This document shows positions 16,218 through 26,700 of a stretch of DNA of 64,000 nucleotides, in pieces. The stretch spans positions 1 through 64,000 of the forward strand of contig NZ_JAERQK010000003.1 of NCBI RefSeq assembly GCF_017912535.1, in the 5' to 3' direction. Under the pieces are notes generated by a model. The model did not search any database. It was not told the origin of the DNA and saw only the letters and a list, made by a program, of their open reading frames with translations. The position numbers were made by a program, and so were the translations under genes. The first letter of the stretch is position 1. Each line of letters begins with the position of its first letter. Source of the stretch: Motiliproteus sediminis. Its GTDB lineage: Bacteria > Pseudomonadota > Gammaproteobacteria > Pseudomonadales > Balneatricaceae.

Positions 16218-18377
16218 ATGTCTGAGCAACAACGGTCCACAGCCGACGACACGAACGCGGCGGCTCTGGATCCGCAAACCGAGCAACAGCTGCAAAGCTT
16301 CGAACTGACCCAGCGCAACGAAGAGGGCCTGGTCGGACGCGCGCTGTATCTGTTCGGGGTTCTGTTCGCGCTCGCCCATATCTATTTCAATACCCTGGGT
16401 ACCCTTTCGGAGCTGTGGGTATCAGCGATTCATTTTGGCGGCTTCGGGCTGATGTGTGCGCTGATGATTCCGATGCGCAAAGGGCAGGTTAGCTCGCGCC
16501 TGGTGCTGGCCGCTGACCTGTTGGTCGGGCTGCTGGCGGTTGCTGCAGCGGCTTATCTGATGCTGTTCGAGAACGCCCTCTATGACCGCGGGGTGCATTT
16601 CATCACCAGTGACTGGATCATGGCGTTGGTGGCGATTGCGGTGGCACTGGAGCTGACCCGCCGCACCACCGGCTGGTTTATTCCAGCGTTGATAGTGGTG
16701 GCGTTGACCTACGTGTTCTGGTGGGGCAAGTACCTGGAGGGGGTATTTAACTTCCCCGGTCTCAGTTTTGAAACCCTGCTGTTTCGCAGTTACTTCAGTG
16801 GCGAGGGGATGTTCGGTTCCATCGCCCGCATCTCCTGGACCTATGTGTTCATGTTTATCCTGTTCGGTGCCTTTCTGGTGCGCTCCGGCGCCGGCGACTT
16901 TATCGTTGAGCTGTCGCAGTGTGCGGCCGGACGCTTCGTTGGTGGCCCCGGCTTTGTGGCGGTTTTTGGCTCCGGCCTGATGGGCTCGGTATCCGGGTCG
17001 TCAGTGGCTAACACGGTCTCAACCGGGGTGATCACCATCCCGCTGATGCGCAAAGCCGGTTTCCCACCGCGCTTTGCCGCCGGAGTGGAGGCGGCCGCGT
17101 CCACCGGTGGCCAACTGATGCCGCCGGTGATGGGCGCCGGTGCTTTTATCATGGCCTCCTATACCCAGATTCCGTACGTTGAGATCATTGCCTGGGCTGC
17201 ATTACCGGCACTGCTCTACTTCTTGTCGGTGACGTTTTTTGTGCGTATTGAAGCGCAACGTAGTCATGCGCAAGCGATCGAGTTGAACAGCCGTCCCATC
17301 GGTGAGGTGCTGCGCGGTGGCTGGCACTATCTGCTGCCGCTGGCGGTGCTGGTGGGACTGCTGATCTATGGCTTTACCCCCACTTATGCGGCGGGGATCA
17401 GTATTATCTCGGTAGTAGTGGCATCCTGGCTGTCGAGCAAACCGATGGGCGTTCGCGATGTGCTCGACGCGCTGGCGCAGGGGTCGCGTAACATGGCGAC
17501 CACGGCGGTACTGTTGGTGGCGATCGGTCTGATCGTTAACGTGATCTCCACCACCGGTATCGGTAACACCTTTTCGCTGATGATCAACAACTGGGCCGGC
17601 GGCAGCCTGCTGATTACGCTGGTGTTGGTGGCGGTGGCTTCGCTGGTGCTGGGTATGGGGCTACCGGTGACGGCGGCGTACATTGTGCTTGGTACGCTAT
17701 CGGCGCCAGCACTTTACGGCTTGATCAGTGAAGCGCAACTGTTGCAATTGCTGGTGGACGGGACGCTACCGGAGACAGCGCGGGCGATCTTTATGCTGGC
17801 TGATCCCGGCAGCCTGACCCAACTGGCCGCACCCATGAGCGCCGCCGAGGCGCAGGCGTTGCTGGCACTGGTGCCGGCTGATTTCAAGAGCACCCTGCTG
17901 GAACAGGCGGTTGACCCTTCTGTGTTGGCGATGGCGCTGCTGTCGGCGCATATGATCATCTTCTGGCTGTCCCAGGATAGCAACGTAACCCCGCCGGTCT
18001 GCCTGACGGCCTTCGCTGCGGCGGCGATTGCCCGTACCCCGCCCATGGCCACCGGTTTTACTGCCTGGAAGCTGGCCAAGGGGCTCTATATTGTGCCGCT
18101 GCTGTTTGCCTACACGCCCTTTATCGGTGGTGATGTTACCGAGGTGCTGACGATCTTTGTATTTGCGCTGTTTGGGATCTACGCGCTGGCAGGTTTCATG
18201 GAGGGCTACCTGGAAGGGCCGCTGAACAGGCCGTTGCGGGTGGTGGCTTTGGCCAGCGGCACGGTGCTGCTGTGGCCGCATCACCTGCTGTGGGCCAATC
18301 TGGCAGCACTGGTCGTGTTCGTGCTGCTGTTTGCTTACAGTCGCCGGCAAATGCCTGACCGGGAAGCGACTGCATGA
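16218..18377 (+). CDS. TRAP transporter fused permease (small and large subunits)
   Basis: 719 residues, many membrane segments. The N-terminal part (about 45-190) corresponds to the four-helix small subunit and the remainder to the large DctM-like subunit, fused as is usual for TAXI systems. Characteristic large-subunit signatures: GSVSGSSVANTVSTGVITIPLMRKAGF (residues about 255-280, GSxSGSxxANVxxTG type), ASTGGQLMPPVMGAGAFIMA, and LGMGLPVTAAYIVLG. It uses an ion gradient to take up the anion bound by the TAXI receptor. Its stop overlaps the start of lhgO (ATGA), tying transport to the next enzyme. Confidence 0.95.
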   Translation: MSEQQRSTADDTNAAALDPQTEQQLQSFELTQRNEEGLVGRALYLFGVLFALAHIYFNTLGTLSELWVSAIHFGGFGLMCALMIPMRKGQVSSRLVLAADLLVGLLAVAAAAYLMLFENALYDRGVHFITSDWIMALVAIAVALELTRRTTGWFIPALIVVALTYVFWWGKYLEGVFNFPGLSFETLLFRSYFSGEGMFGSIARISWTYVFMFILFGAFLVRSGAGDFIVELSQCAAGRFVGGPGFVAVFGSGLMGSVSGSSVANTVSTGVITIPLMRKAGFPPRFAAGVEAAASTGGQLMPPVMGAGAFIMASYTQIPYVEIIAWAALPALLYFLSVTFFVRIEAQRSHAQAIELNSRPIGEVLRGGWHYLLPLAVLVGLLIYGFTPTYAAGISIISVVVASWLSSKPMGVRDVLDALAQGSRNMATTAVLLVAIGLIVNVISTTGIGNTFSLMINNWAGGSLLITLVLVAVASLVLGMGLPVTAAYIVLGTLSAPALYGLISEAQLLQLLVDGTLPETARAIFMLADPGSLTQLAAPMSAAEAQALLALVPADFKSTLLEQAVDPSVLAMALLSAHMIIFWLSQDSNVTPPVCLTAFAAAAIARTPPMATGFTAWKLAKGLYIVPLLFAYTPFIGGDVTEVLTIFVFALFGIYALAGFMEGYLEGPLNRPLRVVALASGTVLLWPHHLLWANLAALVVFVLLFAYSRRQMPDREATA

Positions 18378-19618
18378 GCTCCAGCACCCTGTTCGACTAT
18401 CTGATCATCGGCGGTGGCATCGTTGGTCTGTCGACCGCATGGCAACTGCAGCAGCGGTTTCCGGACCGGCGCATCCTGCTGGTGGAGAAGGAGGGGCGCT
18501 TCGCTGCGCACCAGACTGGCCACAACAGTGGTGTGATTCATGCCGGCGTCTACTATGCGCCGGGTAGCCTGAAAGCCCGCTTCTGCCGCGAAGGGGTGGC
18601 AGCAACGATCCGTTTCTGCGACGACAACGGTATCCCCTATCAGCAGTGCGGCAAACTGCTGGTGGCCACCGACGCCAAGGAGTTCGAGCGCATGCAGGCG
18701 CTGTATCAGCGCTGCCAGCAGAACAAGATCGAGGTGGAATGGCTGGATGCCGGGCAGCTCCATCAATTGGAGCCGAACATTGCCGGCGTCGGCGCGATCC
18801 GGGTGCCCAGTACCGGGATCGTTGATTATGCGCGGGTCTGCGATGCGCTGGCGGAGCGGTTCCGGCAACTGGGCGGCATCACCCGGCTGAACACCGAAGT
18901 CCGCGCCTTGCAGGAACGGACAGACCGGATCGTGGCGACCACCTCCGGCGGTAGTTACTCGGCCCGTTATCTGATCGCCTGCTCGGGGCTGATGGCCGAT
19001 CGCACCACCCGCATGCTGGGCATCGAAACCGAGTTTCAGATCGTGCCGTTCCGCGGCGAGTACTACCGGCTGCCGGCCCGTCATAACCAGATCGTCAAGC
19101 ACCTGATCTACCCGATTCCCGACCCGGAGTTGCCGTTCCTGGGCGTCCATTTGACCCGCATGATCGACGGCTCGGTTACCGTTGGCCCCAATGCCGTGCA
19201 AGGCTGGAAACGAGAAGGTTACGGTCGGATCAACATCAGTTTGCGTGACGTGGCTGAGATGGTGCGGTTCCCCGGCTTCTGGCGTGTCCTATTCAGCCAT
19301 TTGGGCACCGGGCTCAAGGAGACCCGCGATTCCTGGTGGAAGCGCGGCTACCTGCGCCGGGTGCAGAAGTACTGTCCGCAGCTGCGGTTGACGGACCTTG
19401 AGCCCTATCCCGCAGGGATCAGGGCCCAGGCGGTACTGCGAGACGGTACCCTGGTGCACGACTTTCTGTTTGCCGAAAGCCCGCGTTCGCTGCATGTTTG
19501 CAATGCGCCGTCGCCGGCGGCCACCTCGGCACTGCCGATCGGCAACTATATCGTCGATAAACTGAGCGCCAAACTGGCGCAGGCGCGCGAGGCGTCCGAA
19601 GCCGCTACGCTGAGATAA
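18374..19618 (+). CDS. lhgO: L-2-hydroxyglutarate oxidase/dehydrogenase
   Basis: 414 residues. An FAD-dependent enzyme that oxidises L-2-hydroxyglutarate to 2-oxoglutarate, passing electrons to the membrane quinone pool in the E. coli enzyme. FAD-binding DYLIIGGGIVGLSTAW is at the N-terminus, followed by VEKEG, HQTGHNSGVIHAGVYY and PGSLKARFCREG, all characteristic of LhgO. GEYYRLP and VTVGPNAV lie in the second half. The start codon overlaps the permease stop, so it is the first catabolic step after uptake in this operon. Related FAD 2-hydroxyacid oxidases cannot be excluded by sequence alone. Confidence 0.9.
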   Translation: MSSSTLFDYLIIGGGIVGLSTAWQLQQRFPDRRILLVEKEGRFAAHQTGHNSGVIHAGVYYAPGSLKARFCREGVAATIRFCDDNGIPYQQCGKLLVATDAKEFERMQALYQRCQQNKIEVEWLDAGQLHQLEPNIAGVGAIRVPSTGIVDYARVCDALAERFRQLGGITRLNTEVRALQERTDRIVATTSGGSYSARYLIACSGLMADRTTRMLGIETEFQIVPFRGEYYRLPARHNQIVKHLIYPIPDPELPFLGVHLTRMIDGSVTVGPNAVQGWKREGYGRINISLRDVAEMVRFPGFWRVLFSHLGTGLKETRDSWWKRGYLRRVQKYCPQLRLTDLEPYPAGIRAQAVLRDGTLVHDFLFAESPRSLHVCNAPSPAATSALPIGNYIVDKLSAKLAQAREASEAATLR

Positions 19619-19630
19619 AGGAGTAAGGTT

Positions 19631-20410
19631 ATGGATCTGGGTATCAAGGGTCGCTGCGCTATCGTCTGCGCGGCGTCGAAAGGGTTAGGGCGTGCCTGCG
19701 CCGAAGCGCTGGCCGCCGAGGGTGTGCAGCTGGTCCTCAACGCGCGCGGTAGCGAGGCACTGGAAGCAACCGCCAGTGATCTCAGAACCCGTTACCGGGT
19801 TGAGGTGCTGACGGTGGCCGGCGATGTCACCACCACAGCGGTGCAGCAGGCACTGCTGGCCGCCTGTCCGCAGCCGGATATTCTGGTCAACAACGCTGGC
19901 GGGCCACCCCCAGGGGATTTTCGTAACTGGGGCGATGAGGAGTGGCACGCGGCGTTGCAGGCCAACATGTTGACGCCCATCTATCTGATCAAGGCGGTAG
20001 TCGACGGCATGATGGCGCGCGGCTTCGGCCGCATCGTCAATATCACCTCGGCAGCGGTCAAGGCGCCGATCGGGGTGCTGGGGTTGTCCAACGGTGCCCG
20101 CGCCGGTCTGACTGGCTTTGTCGCCGGCTTGGCGCGCGAAACCGTGGCGCACAACGTGACCATCAATGCGCTGCTGCCGGGACCTTTTGATACTGACCGG
20201 CTCAACGCCACTCTGCAGGGTGTGGTGGAGAAAACCGGCCAGAGCCTGGAGCAGGTGCGCGAAGCACGGCGTAACGGTAATCCCGCCAGACGCTTTGGGC
20301 AGCCGCAAGAGTTTGGCGCCGCCTGCGCGTTTCTGTGCAGTCAGCATGCCGGTTATATTACCGGACAGAACATTCTCCTCGACGGCGGTGCTTTTCCCGG
20401 TACTCTATAA
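19631..20410 (+). CDS. Atypical short-chain dehydrogenase/reductase (BKR-like, no catalytic Tyr)
   Basis: 259 residues with an SDR Rossmann fold: a variant TGxxxGxG segment (CAASKGLGRA), DVTT, and LVNNAGGPPPG. The usual YxxxK pair is replaced: the sequence at that place is SNGARAGLTGF, so the Tyr is lost and Arg stands where Lys is expected. The same LSNGARAGL pattern marks a known subgroup of BKR-like SDRs annotated as 3-oxoacyl-ACP reductase-like. Its reaction is unknown. AAGGAG lies before the ATG, 12 nt after lhgO, and it seems to be the last gene of the transport operon. Confidence 0.88.
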   Translation: MDLGIKGRCAIVCAASKGLGRACAEALAAEGVQLVLNARGSEALEATASDLRTRYRVEVLTVAGDVTTTAVQQALLAACPQPDILVNNAGGPPPGDFRNWGDEEWHAALQANMLTPIYLIKAVVDGMMARGFGRIVNITSAAVKAPIGVLGLSNGARAGLTGFVAGLARETVAHNVTINALLPGPFDTDRLNATLQGVVEKTGQSLEQVREARRNGNPARRFGQPQEFGAACAFLCSQHAGYITGQNILLDGGAFPGTL

Positions 20411-20531
20411 TGATTGTTCGGGCTCAAGGGGAGCAACCGCAAGGTTGAGGCTGTGCCATACTTTACCCGGGTCTCGGTGACGGTAGTAGAGGTTGCCGAT
20501 AGCGACTTTACCCACCGTGCAGGGATGTCAG

Positions 20532-22577
20532 TTGGCAAACAACACACAGGTCTCAATTCCTCTCTTGGTATGCCGTCGGGTGATGCTGCTGATACTGCTT
20601 ATTGGTGTCTGGGGCGCTCACCCTGCAAAGGCAGATGAAGCTCTGACAGCGGTAACGCTGCAGCTGCGTTGGCATCACCAGTTTCAGTTTGCCGGCTACT
20701 ATGCCGCCAAGCAACAGGGCTTCTACCGGGAAGCTGGCTTTGATGTGACGATTCTTAACGGTCGCCCCGGGCGCGAACCGGTCAGCGAGGTGCTGGCCGG
20801 CAGGGCCCAGTTCGGGGTAGCCAATGGCGAGCTTCTGCATCAGCGGTTAAAGGGCCAGCCACTGGTGGCGCTGGCGGCTATTTTTCAGCACTCGGCCTCG
20901 GTGCTGGTATCCAAGCAATCTGCCGGCATTCGGACCCCCCACGACCTGATCGGTCGTAAGGTGATGCTGATCAGCCAAGGGGCCGACGTCGGCTTGGTGG
21001 CCATGCTGGAGAATGAAGGGGTCGATATATCCCGCATTGATGTCATCAAAAGTAGCTACGATATCAACGACCTGATTGAGGACCGGGTTGATGCGTTCAA
21101 CTCCTACCTCACCAATGAACCTTATTATCTGGCGCAACGCCAAATTCCGATCTCGGTTATTCACCCCGCCAGTTATGGCGTCGACTTTTACTCCGATATT
21201 CTGTTTACCACCGAAGCCGCGCTCGGCGCCATGCCGGACGGAGTACGGCGCTTCCGCGAGGCCTCGCTGCGGGGGTGGGAGTATGCCATGGCGCATCCGG
21301 AAGAGGTGATCGAGCTGATCATCGCCGAATACAACGATGCTAAATCCCGTGAACACCTGCGTTACGAGGCGGAGCGGATGCGGTCGTTGATACTGCCTGA
21401 GCTGATCGAGATGGGCCACATGAATCCGGGGCGCTGGGCGCATATGGCGGATACCTTTGTGGCCCAGGGGATGGCTCTCCCCGGTTACGACCTCAGTGGT
21501 TTTATTTTTGATGCCGACCCGCGGGTGGATCTGGATCAGTGGCGGCGGATGGTTGGCGGGCTGGGGGGTAGCCTGATGTTGCTGGTAGCCGTGGCGCTGG
21601 TGTTATGGTTTTACAACCGCCGTTTGCGGGCAGCGATTGACTACGGTCGCCAAGTACAGAATAAGCTCCGCAACCAGACGGCGCGCTTCGAGGCGATTTT
21701 CCAGAGCACGCCTGATGCTACCGTCATCGGTGATCTGGAGCGCAACATTATCATGTGTAATCCGGCGTTCGGGCAGATTTTCGGCTATCGCCCGGAAGAG
21801 GTGATTGGGCGCTCCAGTGGCATCCTCTACATGCGCTCCGAGGATTTTAACGAGCAGGGTGAGTTGCGATTCTACCCCGGCGCAAAAACGCGGCTGCTGC
21901 CCTATGAACTCGATTACCGCCGTAAGGGCGGCGAGCCCTTCCCGGGACAGTCCATGGGCGGGCCGATCATCAACAAGGACAATGACACCATCGGTTATAT
22001 TCTGGTGGTACGTGATGTTACCGAGCAGAAAAAGAGCGAGCAGGCGATCGTGCGTATGGCGCTGACCGACTCCCTCACCGGACTGGCCAACCGCCACCAG
22101 TTCAACATCACCCTGCAGGAACAGATCAAGCGCTCTGCGCGCCAGCCACTCCGTTTTTCACTGCTGTTGATGGATCTGGATCTGTTCAAGGAGGTGAATG
22201 ATCACTATGGCCACCCGGCCGGTGATGAGTTGCTGCGGCGGGTTGGGTTGGCACTACGGGGGATTTTCCGTGAAACGGATTTGATCGCCCGGATCGGCGG
22301 CGATGAGTTCGCGGTTCTGATGCTGGATCAGGCTTCGCCCCAGGATATCCGCCAGCTGGGGGAGCGGGTGATCAACTCGCTGGCCCAGCCGACCGTTATT
22401 GACGGTCATTCGGTGCAGGTGGGGGTGAGCATCGGCGCGGCCACCTTCCCTGCCGACAGCACCGACGAAGCGGCGCTTTACCGCATGGCGGACCGGGCGT
22501 TGTATGCCTCGAAGGAGCAGGGACGCAATCGTCTGACGCTGGCCTGTGAGGCCCTGGCCGTTGATACAGAGTCCTGA
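20532..22577 (+). CDS. Diguanylate cyclase with periplasmic NMT1-type binding domain and PAS
   Basis: About 681 residues. A signal/anchor segment (MLLILLIGVWGA) precedes a periplasmic NMT1/THI5-like ABC-type binding domain (LRWHHQFQFAGYYAAKQQGFY, then GREPVSEVLAGRAQFGVAN, about 40-320). A membrane segment (LGGSLMLLVAVALVLWFY) leads to a PAS domain (about 370-490) and a GGDEF domain (about 500-665). GGDEF is intact (RIGGDEFAV, about residue 589) and an RxxD inhibitory site (RETD) lies five residues before it, so an active, product-inhibited cyclase is expected. No EAL domain. The start is uncertain: TTG at 20532 has AGGGA 6 nt upstream; ATG at 20583 and TTG at 20493 are alternatives. Confidence 0.88.
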   Translation: MANNTQVSIPLLVCRRVMLLILLIGVWGAHPAKADEALTAVTLQLRWHHQFQFAGYYAAKQQGFYREAGFDVTILNGRPGREPVSEVLAGRAQFGVANGELLHQRLKGQPLVALAAIFQHSASVLVSKQSAGIRTPHDLIGRKVMLISQGADVGLVAMLENEGVDISRIDVIKSSYDINDLIEDRVDAFNSYLTNEPYYLAQRQIPISVIHPASYGVDFYSDILFTTEAALGAMPDGVRRFREASLRGWEYAMAHPEEVIELIIAEYNDAKSREHLRYEAERMRSLILPELIEMGHMNPGRWAHMADTFVAQGMALPGYDLSGFIFDADPRVDLDQWRRMVGGLGGSLMLLVAVALVLWFYNRRLRAAIDYGRQVQNKLRNQTARFEAIFQSTPDATVIGDLERNIIMCNPAFGQIFGYRPEEVIGRSSGILYMRSEDFNEQGELRFYPGAKTRLLPYELDYRRKGGEPFPGQSMGGPIINKDNDTIGYILVVRDVTEQKKSEQAIVRMALTDSLTGLANRHQFNITLQEQIKRSARQPLRFSLLLMDLDLFKEVNDHYGHPAGDELLRRVGLALRGIFRETDLIARIGGDEFAVLMLDQASPQDIRQLGERVINSLAQPTVIDGHSVQVGVSIGAATFPADSTDEAALYRMADRALYASKEQGRNRLTLACEALAVDTES

Positions 22578-22708
22578 ATTGCGTGTCCACGCAGTTTCTT
22601 CTGCCAACACGCCGTGCGTTGGTTTTAATCACGATAACTTTACAGGATTATGCTTGCAGCCACAGAGCGAAGCGCATGGTGCGCGCCGCTATAGCGCCGG
22701 AGTAATAG

Positions 22709-23773
22709 ATGAGATTGCGTGGTGAGATGTTGGGGTGGGGCGGATGGCTGGGGCTGTTGCTCAGTACTCCGGGCGTGGCAGCATCGCCACCGGCGGTGAT
22801 TGTTGCGCCGGTGGTGAGTGAAGCTTTTTCTGATCGCATCGAGGCGCTGGGTACAGCGCAAGCCAATGAAGCGGTAGATATTACCGCCAACGTGACCGAG
22901 AAAGTGGTGACACTTAACTTTGACGACGGTGAGCAGGTGGCCGCCGGCGCGGTGTTGGCGGTATTGGAAAAAAGCGAAGAGGAAGCGCTGTTGGCGGATG
23001 TATCCGCCCTGTTGGAGGAGCGCCGGCTGGCACTTGCCCGGTTACAGAAGCTGGAGCGCCAGCAATTGGCTTCGCGGGAGGACCTGGATCAGCGCCGGCT
23101 GGAGGTTGAACGCGCCGAAGTGGCGCGTACAGCGATGCAGGCACGGATCGCAGATCGCGTTATCCGGGCGCCGTTTGGCGGTATGGTCGGGCTGCGCCAG
23201 ATCAGCGTCGGAGCGCTGGTTGAGCCGGGCGACCTGATCACCCGGCTGGATGATATTCGCACGCTCAAACTCGATTTTACCGTTCCCAGCCGTTATCTCG
23301 CTGATCTGCGCCCGGGATTGCCGATCTCGGCGCAAACCAGTGCGTTTGCCGACATGACTGTCAGTGGCGAAGTCGCCAGTATCGACAGCCGTATCGATCC
23401 GGTCACCAGGGCGATTCGGGTGCGCGCCCGGATCGACAACCCCAATCTGGTGCTGCGACCGGGGTTGCTGATGCGGGTGGTCCTGGAACGCAACCCGCGC
23501 ACGGCGCTGACGATTCCGGAGGAGGCGCTGCTCGGTAGCGGCGTCGAGCATCGGGTCATGGTGGTCGATGCACAGCAACAGGTCGCGATGCGTCAGGTCC
23601 AGATCGGCAGTCGCCGCCCCGGCCGGGTTGAGATCCTGAGCGGTCTGGCGGTGGACGAACGGGTGATCACCCACGGCCAGCAAAAGGCGCGCGTCGGTGG
23701 CAAGGTTACTATTCGCAATCTGGATGACGGTACCCAGCCGCTAGCCGATATGCTGCGTAAACCCGGAGCCTGA
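22709..23773 (+). CDS. RND efflux pump periplasmic adaptor
   Basis: 354 residues, HlyD/MFP family. It has an N-terminal signal segment (about 1-25), a split lipoyl domain (EKVVTLNFDDGEQVAAGAVLAVLE and APFGGMVGLRQISVGALVEPG), a helical hairpin (about 85-140) and a beta-barrel with VPSRYLADLRPGLP. It should link the RND pump at 23778 to an outer-membrane channel. The spacing to the pump gene is 4 nt. The start ATG follows CCGGAG. No local regulator of TetR or MarR type is present. Confidence 0.93.
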   Translation: MRLRGEMLGWGGWLGLLLSTPGVAASPPAVIVAPVVSEAFSDRIEALGTAQANEAVDITANVTEKVVTLNFDDGEQVAAGAVLAVLEKSEEEALLADVSALLEERRLALARLQKLERQQLASREDLDQRRLEVERAEVARTAMQARIADRVIRAPFGGMVGLRQISVGALVEPGDLITRLDDIRTLKLDFTVPSRYLADLRPGLPISAQTSAFADMTVSGEVASIDSRIDPVTRAIRVRARIDNPNLVLRPGLLMRVVLERNPRTALTIPEEALLGSGVEHRVMVVDAQQQVAMRQVQIGSRRPGRVEILSGLAVDERVITHGQQKARVGGKVTIRNLDDGTQPLADMLRKPGA

Positions 23774-23777
23774 ACAG

Positions 23778-26700
23778 ATGCTGCTTTCCGATATCTCGGT
23801 TCGTCGTCCGGTCTTCGCCAGCGTGTTGTCATTGCTGCTGGTGGCCTTTGGTTTGCTGGCGTTTGATCGTCTGCCGTTGCGGGAGTACCCGGACATTGAT
23901 CCGCCGGTGGTGTCGATTGATACCCGCTATCCCGGGGCCGCAGCAAATGTGGTGGAGAGCCGTATTACCGAACTGATCGAGGACCGCATCGCCGGCCTTG
24001 AAGGCATCCGCTTTGTGGAGTCGAGCAGTGAGGACGGACGCTCGCGGATATCGGTGCAGTTTGATACCGGGCGGGATGTTGAGGCGGCAGCCAATGATAT
24101 CCGCGACCGCGTATCGGCGATTCTCAGCGATCTGCCGGCAGAGGCGGACGCGCCGGATATCCAGAAGGTCGACAGCAACGACGACGTGATCATGTGGCTG
24201 AATCTGGCCAGTGACCGGCTCACCGTGCCGGAGCTGACCGACTACGCCGAACGCTATCTGGTGGACCGCTTCTCGGTGCTGGACGGGGTTGCCCGTGCCC
24301 GTATCGGCGGTGCCCAGACCTTTGCCATGCGGATCTGGCTCGACCGTGCGGCGCTGGCATCGCAATCCCTCACCGCCGCTGACGTCGAGGCGGCCCTGCG
24401 GGCTGAGAATGTCGAGCTGCCGGCGGGCAGTATCGACTCTGACCTGCGGCAGTTCAGTATTCGCGTTGAACGTCAGTTTCGCAGCGCCGATGATTTTGCC
24501 CGGCTGGTGATCGGACGCGGCGGTGACGGCCACCTGATCCGGCTGGGTGAAGTGGCACGGATAGAGAAAGCCGCAGCTGAGGAGCGGCTGTTCTTCCGCG
24601 GCAACGGGGTGCCGATGGTGGGGATCGGCATCATCAAGCAGTCCACCGCCAATACCATCAGCGTGGCGCGCGCCGCCAAGGCCGAAGCGGCACGGCTCAA
24701 TCCGACCCTGCCGGAAGGGATGTCCATCAATCAAAGTTATGACTCTTCGGTGTTCGTTGAGGGGGCGATAGCCGAGGTCTATAAGACGCTGGGGATCGCC
24801 ATCATCATGGTGGTGGCGGTGATCTATCTGTTTCTCGGTAGTGCACGGGCGACACTGGTACCGGCGATCACGGTGCCGGTGTCGTTGATCGCTACCGCAC
24901 TGGTACTGATGTGGCTCGACTTCTCGGTCAATATGCTGACTCTGTTAGCGCTGGTGTTGGCGATCGGTCTGGTGGTAGACGACGCCATTGTGGTGCTGGA
25001 AAACATTCACCGGCGGATGGACAGTTACGGTGAAACCCGGCTGGTGGCCGCATTTCGCGGCGCCCGCCAGGTGGGTTTTGCGGTGGTAGCCACCACGCTG
25101 GTGCTGGTATCGGTATTCGTGCCGATCGCGTTCTTGCAGGGTGACCTGGGGCGGTTGTTCTCGGAGTTCGCCCTGACTATGGCGGCGGCGGTGGCATTTT
25201 CCAGTTTTGTGGCGTTGACCCTGTCACCGATGCTGGCGTCCAAAGTGTTGACCTCCCAGGCCCATGAAGGGCGCCTGGTCCGCCTGGTCGACCGTCTGTT
25301 TCGCGCGTTGCAGGATGGCTACCGGCGCCTGCTGACCTGGCTGGTCCATCGCTATCTGGTGGTGGTGGTGCTGTTCGTAGCACTGCTGGGTAGCTGCTTC
25401 TGGTTGTATCCCCAGATTCCCGACGAATACGCTCCCAAGGAGGACCGCGGTGCCTTCTTTGTTCTGGTCAGTGGTCCGGAAGGGGCGTCTTATCGCTATA
25501 TCGCCGACTACATGACCGAGGTTGAGCGCCGCCTGATGCCGCTGGTGGAGAGCGGTGAGGTCACCCGCTTGCTGGTGCGCGCACCGCGTGGTTTTGGCAA
25601 TCTGGCGATCTTTAACAGCGGCATCGCCATCATTGTGCTCGATGACAGGGAGCAGCGTCGTTCCGCCTGGGCGATCATGGCCGATATTCGGCAACGCCTC
25701 AGCGATCTTCCCGGCGTGCGCGCGTTTCCGGTGATGCGACAGGGTTTCGGGCGGCGGATACAGAAGCCGGTGCAGTTCACCATCGGCGGCGGCAGTTACG
25801 ACGAACTGGTGGCCTGGCGCGATCGGCTGCTGGCCGAGATCAATGCTGACAACCCGGGACTGGAAGGACTGGACTGGGATTACAAGGAAACCAAGCCGCA
25901 GTTGCGGGTGCGGGTGGACTACGACCGTGCAGCGGCGCTTGGCGTCAGCAACAGCACCATCGGCCGCACCCTGGAAACCATGCTGGGGTCGCGTCAGGTA
26001 ACCACCTTCATCGATCAGGGTGAAGAGTACGACGTGATCCTTGAAGGGGAGCGTTCGCTGCAGCGCTCCCCTGCGAGTCTGGAGAATATCTACGTGCGCT
26101 CGGACAGCAGTGGCGAGCTGATCCCACTGGCCAACCTGGTGCAGTTGGAGGAGTTTGCCGATTCGGTGCGTTTGAATCGCTACAACCGGGTACGCGCCAT
26201 TACTCTGGAAGCCAACCTTGCGGACGGCTATGCCCTGGGGGAGGCGCTGGGGTACCTGGAGGCGCTGGTGCGTGAGCACCTGCCGGGCCAGGTGATCATC
26301 GATTACAAGGGGCAGTCGCAGGATTACCAGGCAGCCGGCCAGTCGGTGGCGTTTATTTTTGCGCTGGGTCTGCTGGTGGTGTTTCTGGTGCTGGCGGCGC
26401 AGTTTGAGAGCTGGCTGCACCCGCTGGTGATCATGCTGACGGTGCCGCTGGCCATCGCCGGAGCGCTGCTGGGTCTCTACCTCAGTGGTCAGACCCTCAA
26501 TATTTACAGCCAGATCGGGCTGATCATGCTGGTGGGGCTGGCGGCCAAGAACGGTATTTTGATTGTCGAGTTTGCCAATCAGCTACGTGACCGGGGCAAG
26601 GCGTTTGAAACCGCGTTGATTGAGGCCTCGGTGGTCAGGCTGCGACCGATTTTGATGACCGGCATCACCACCGCGGCGGGCTCCTTGCCGCTGCTGCTCT

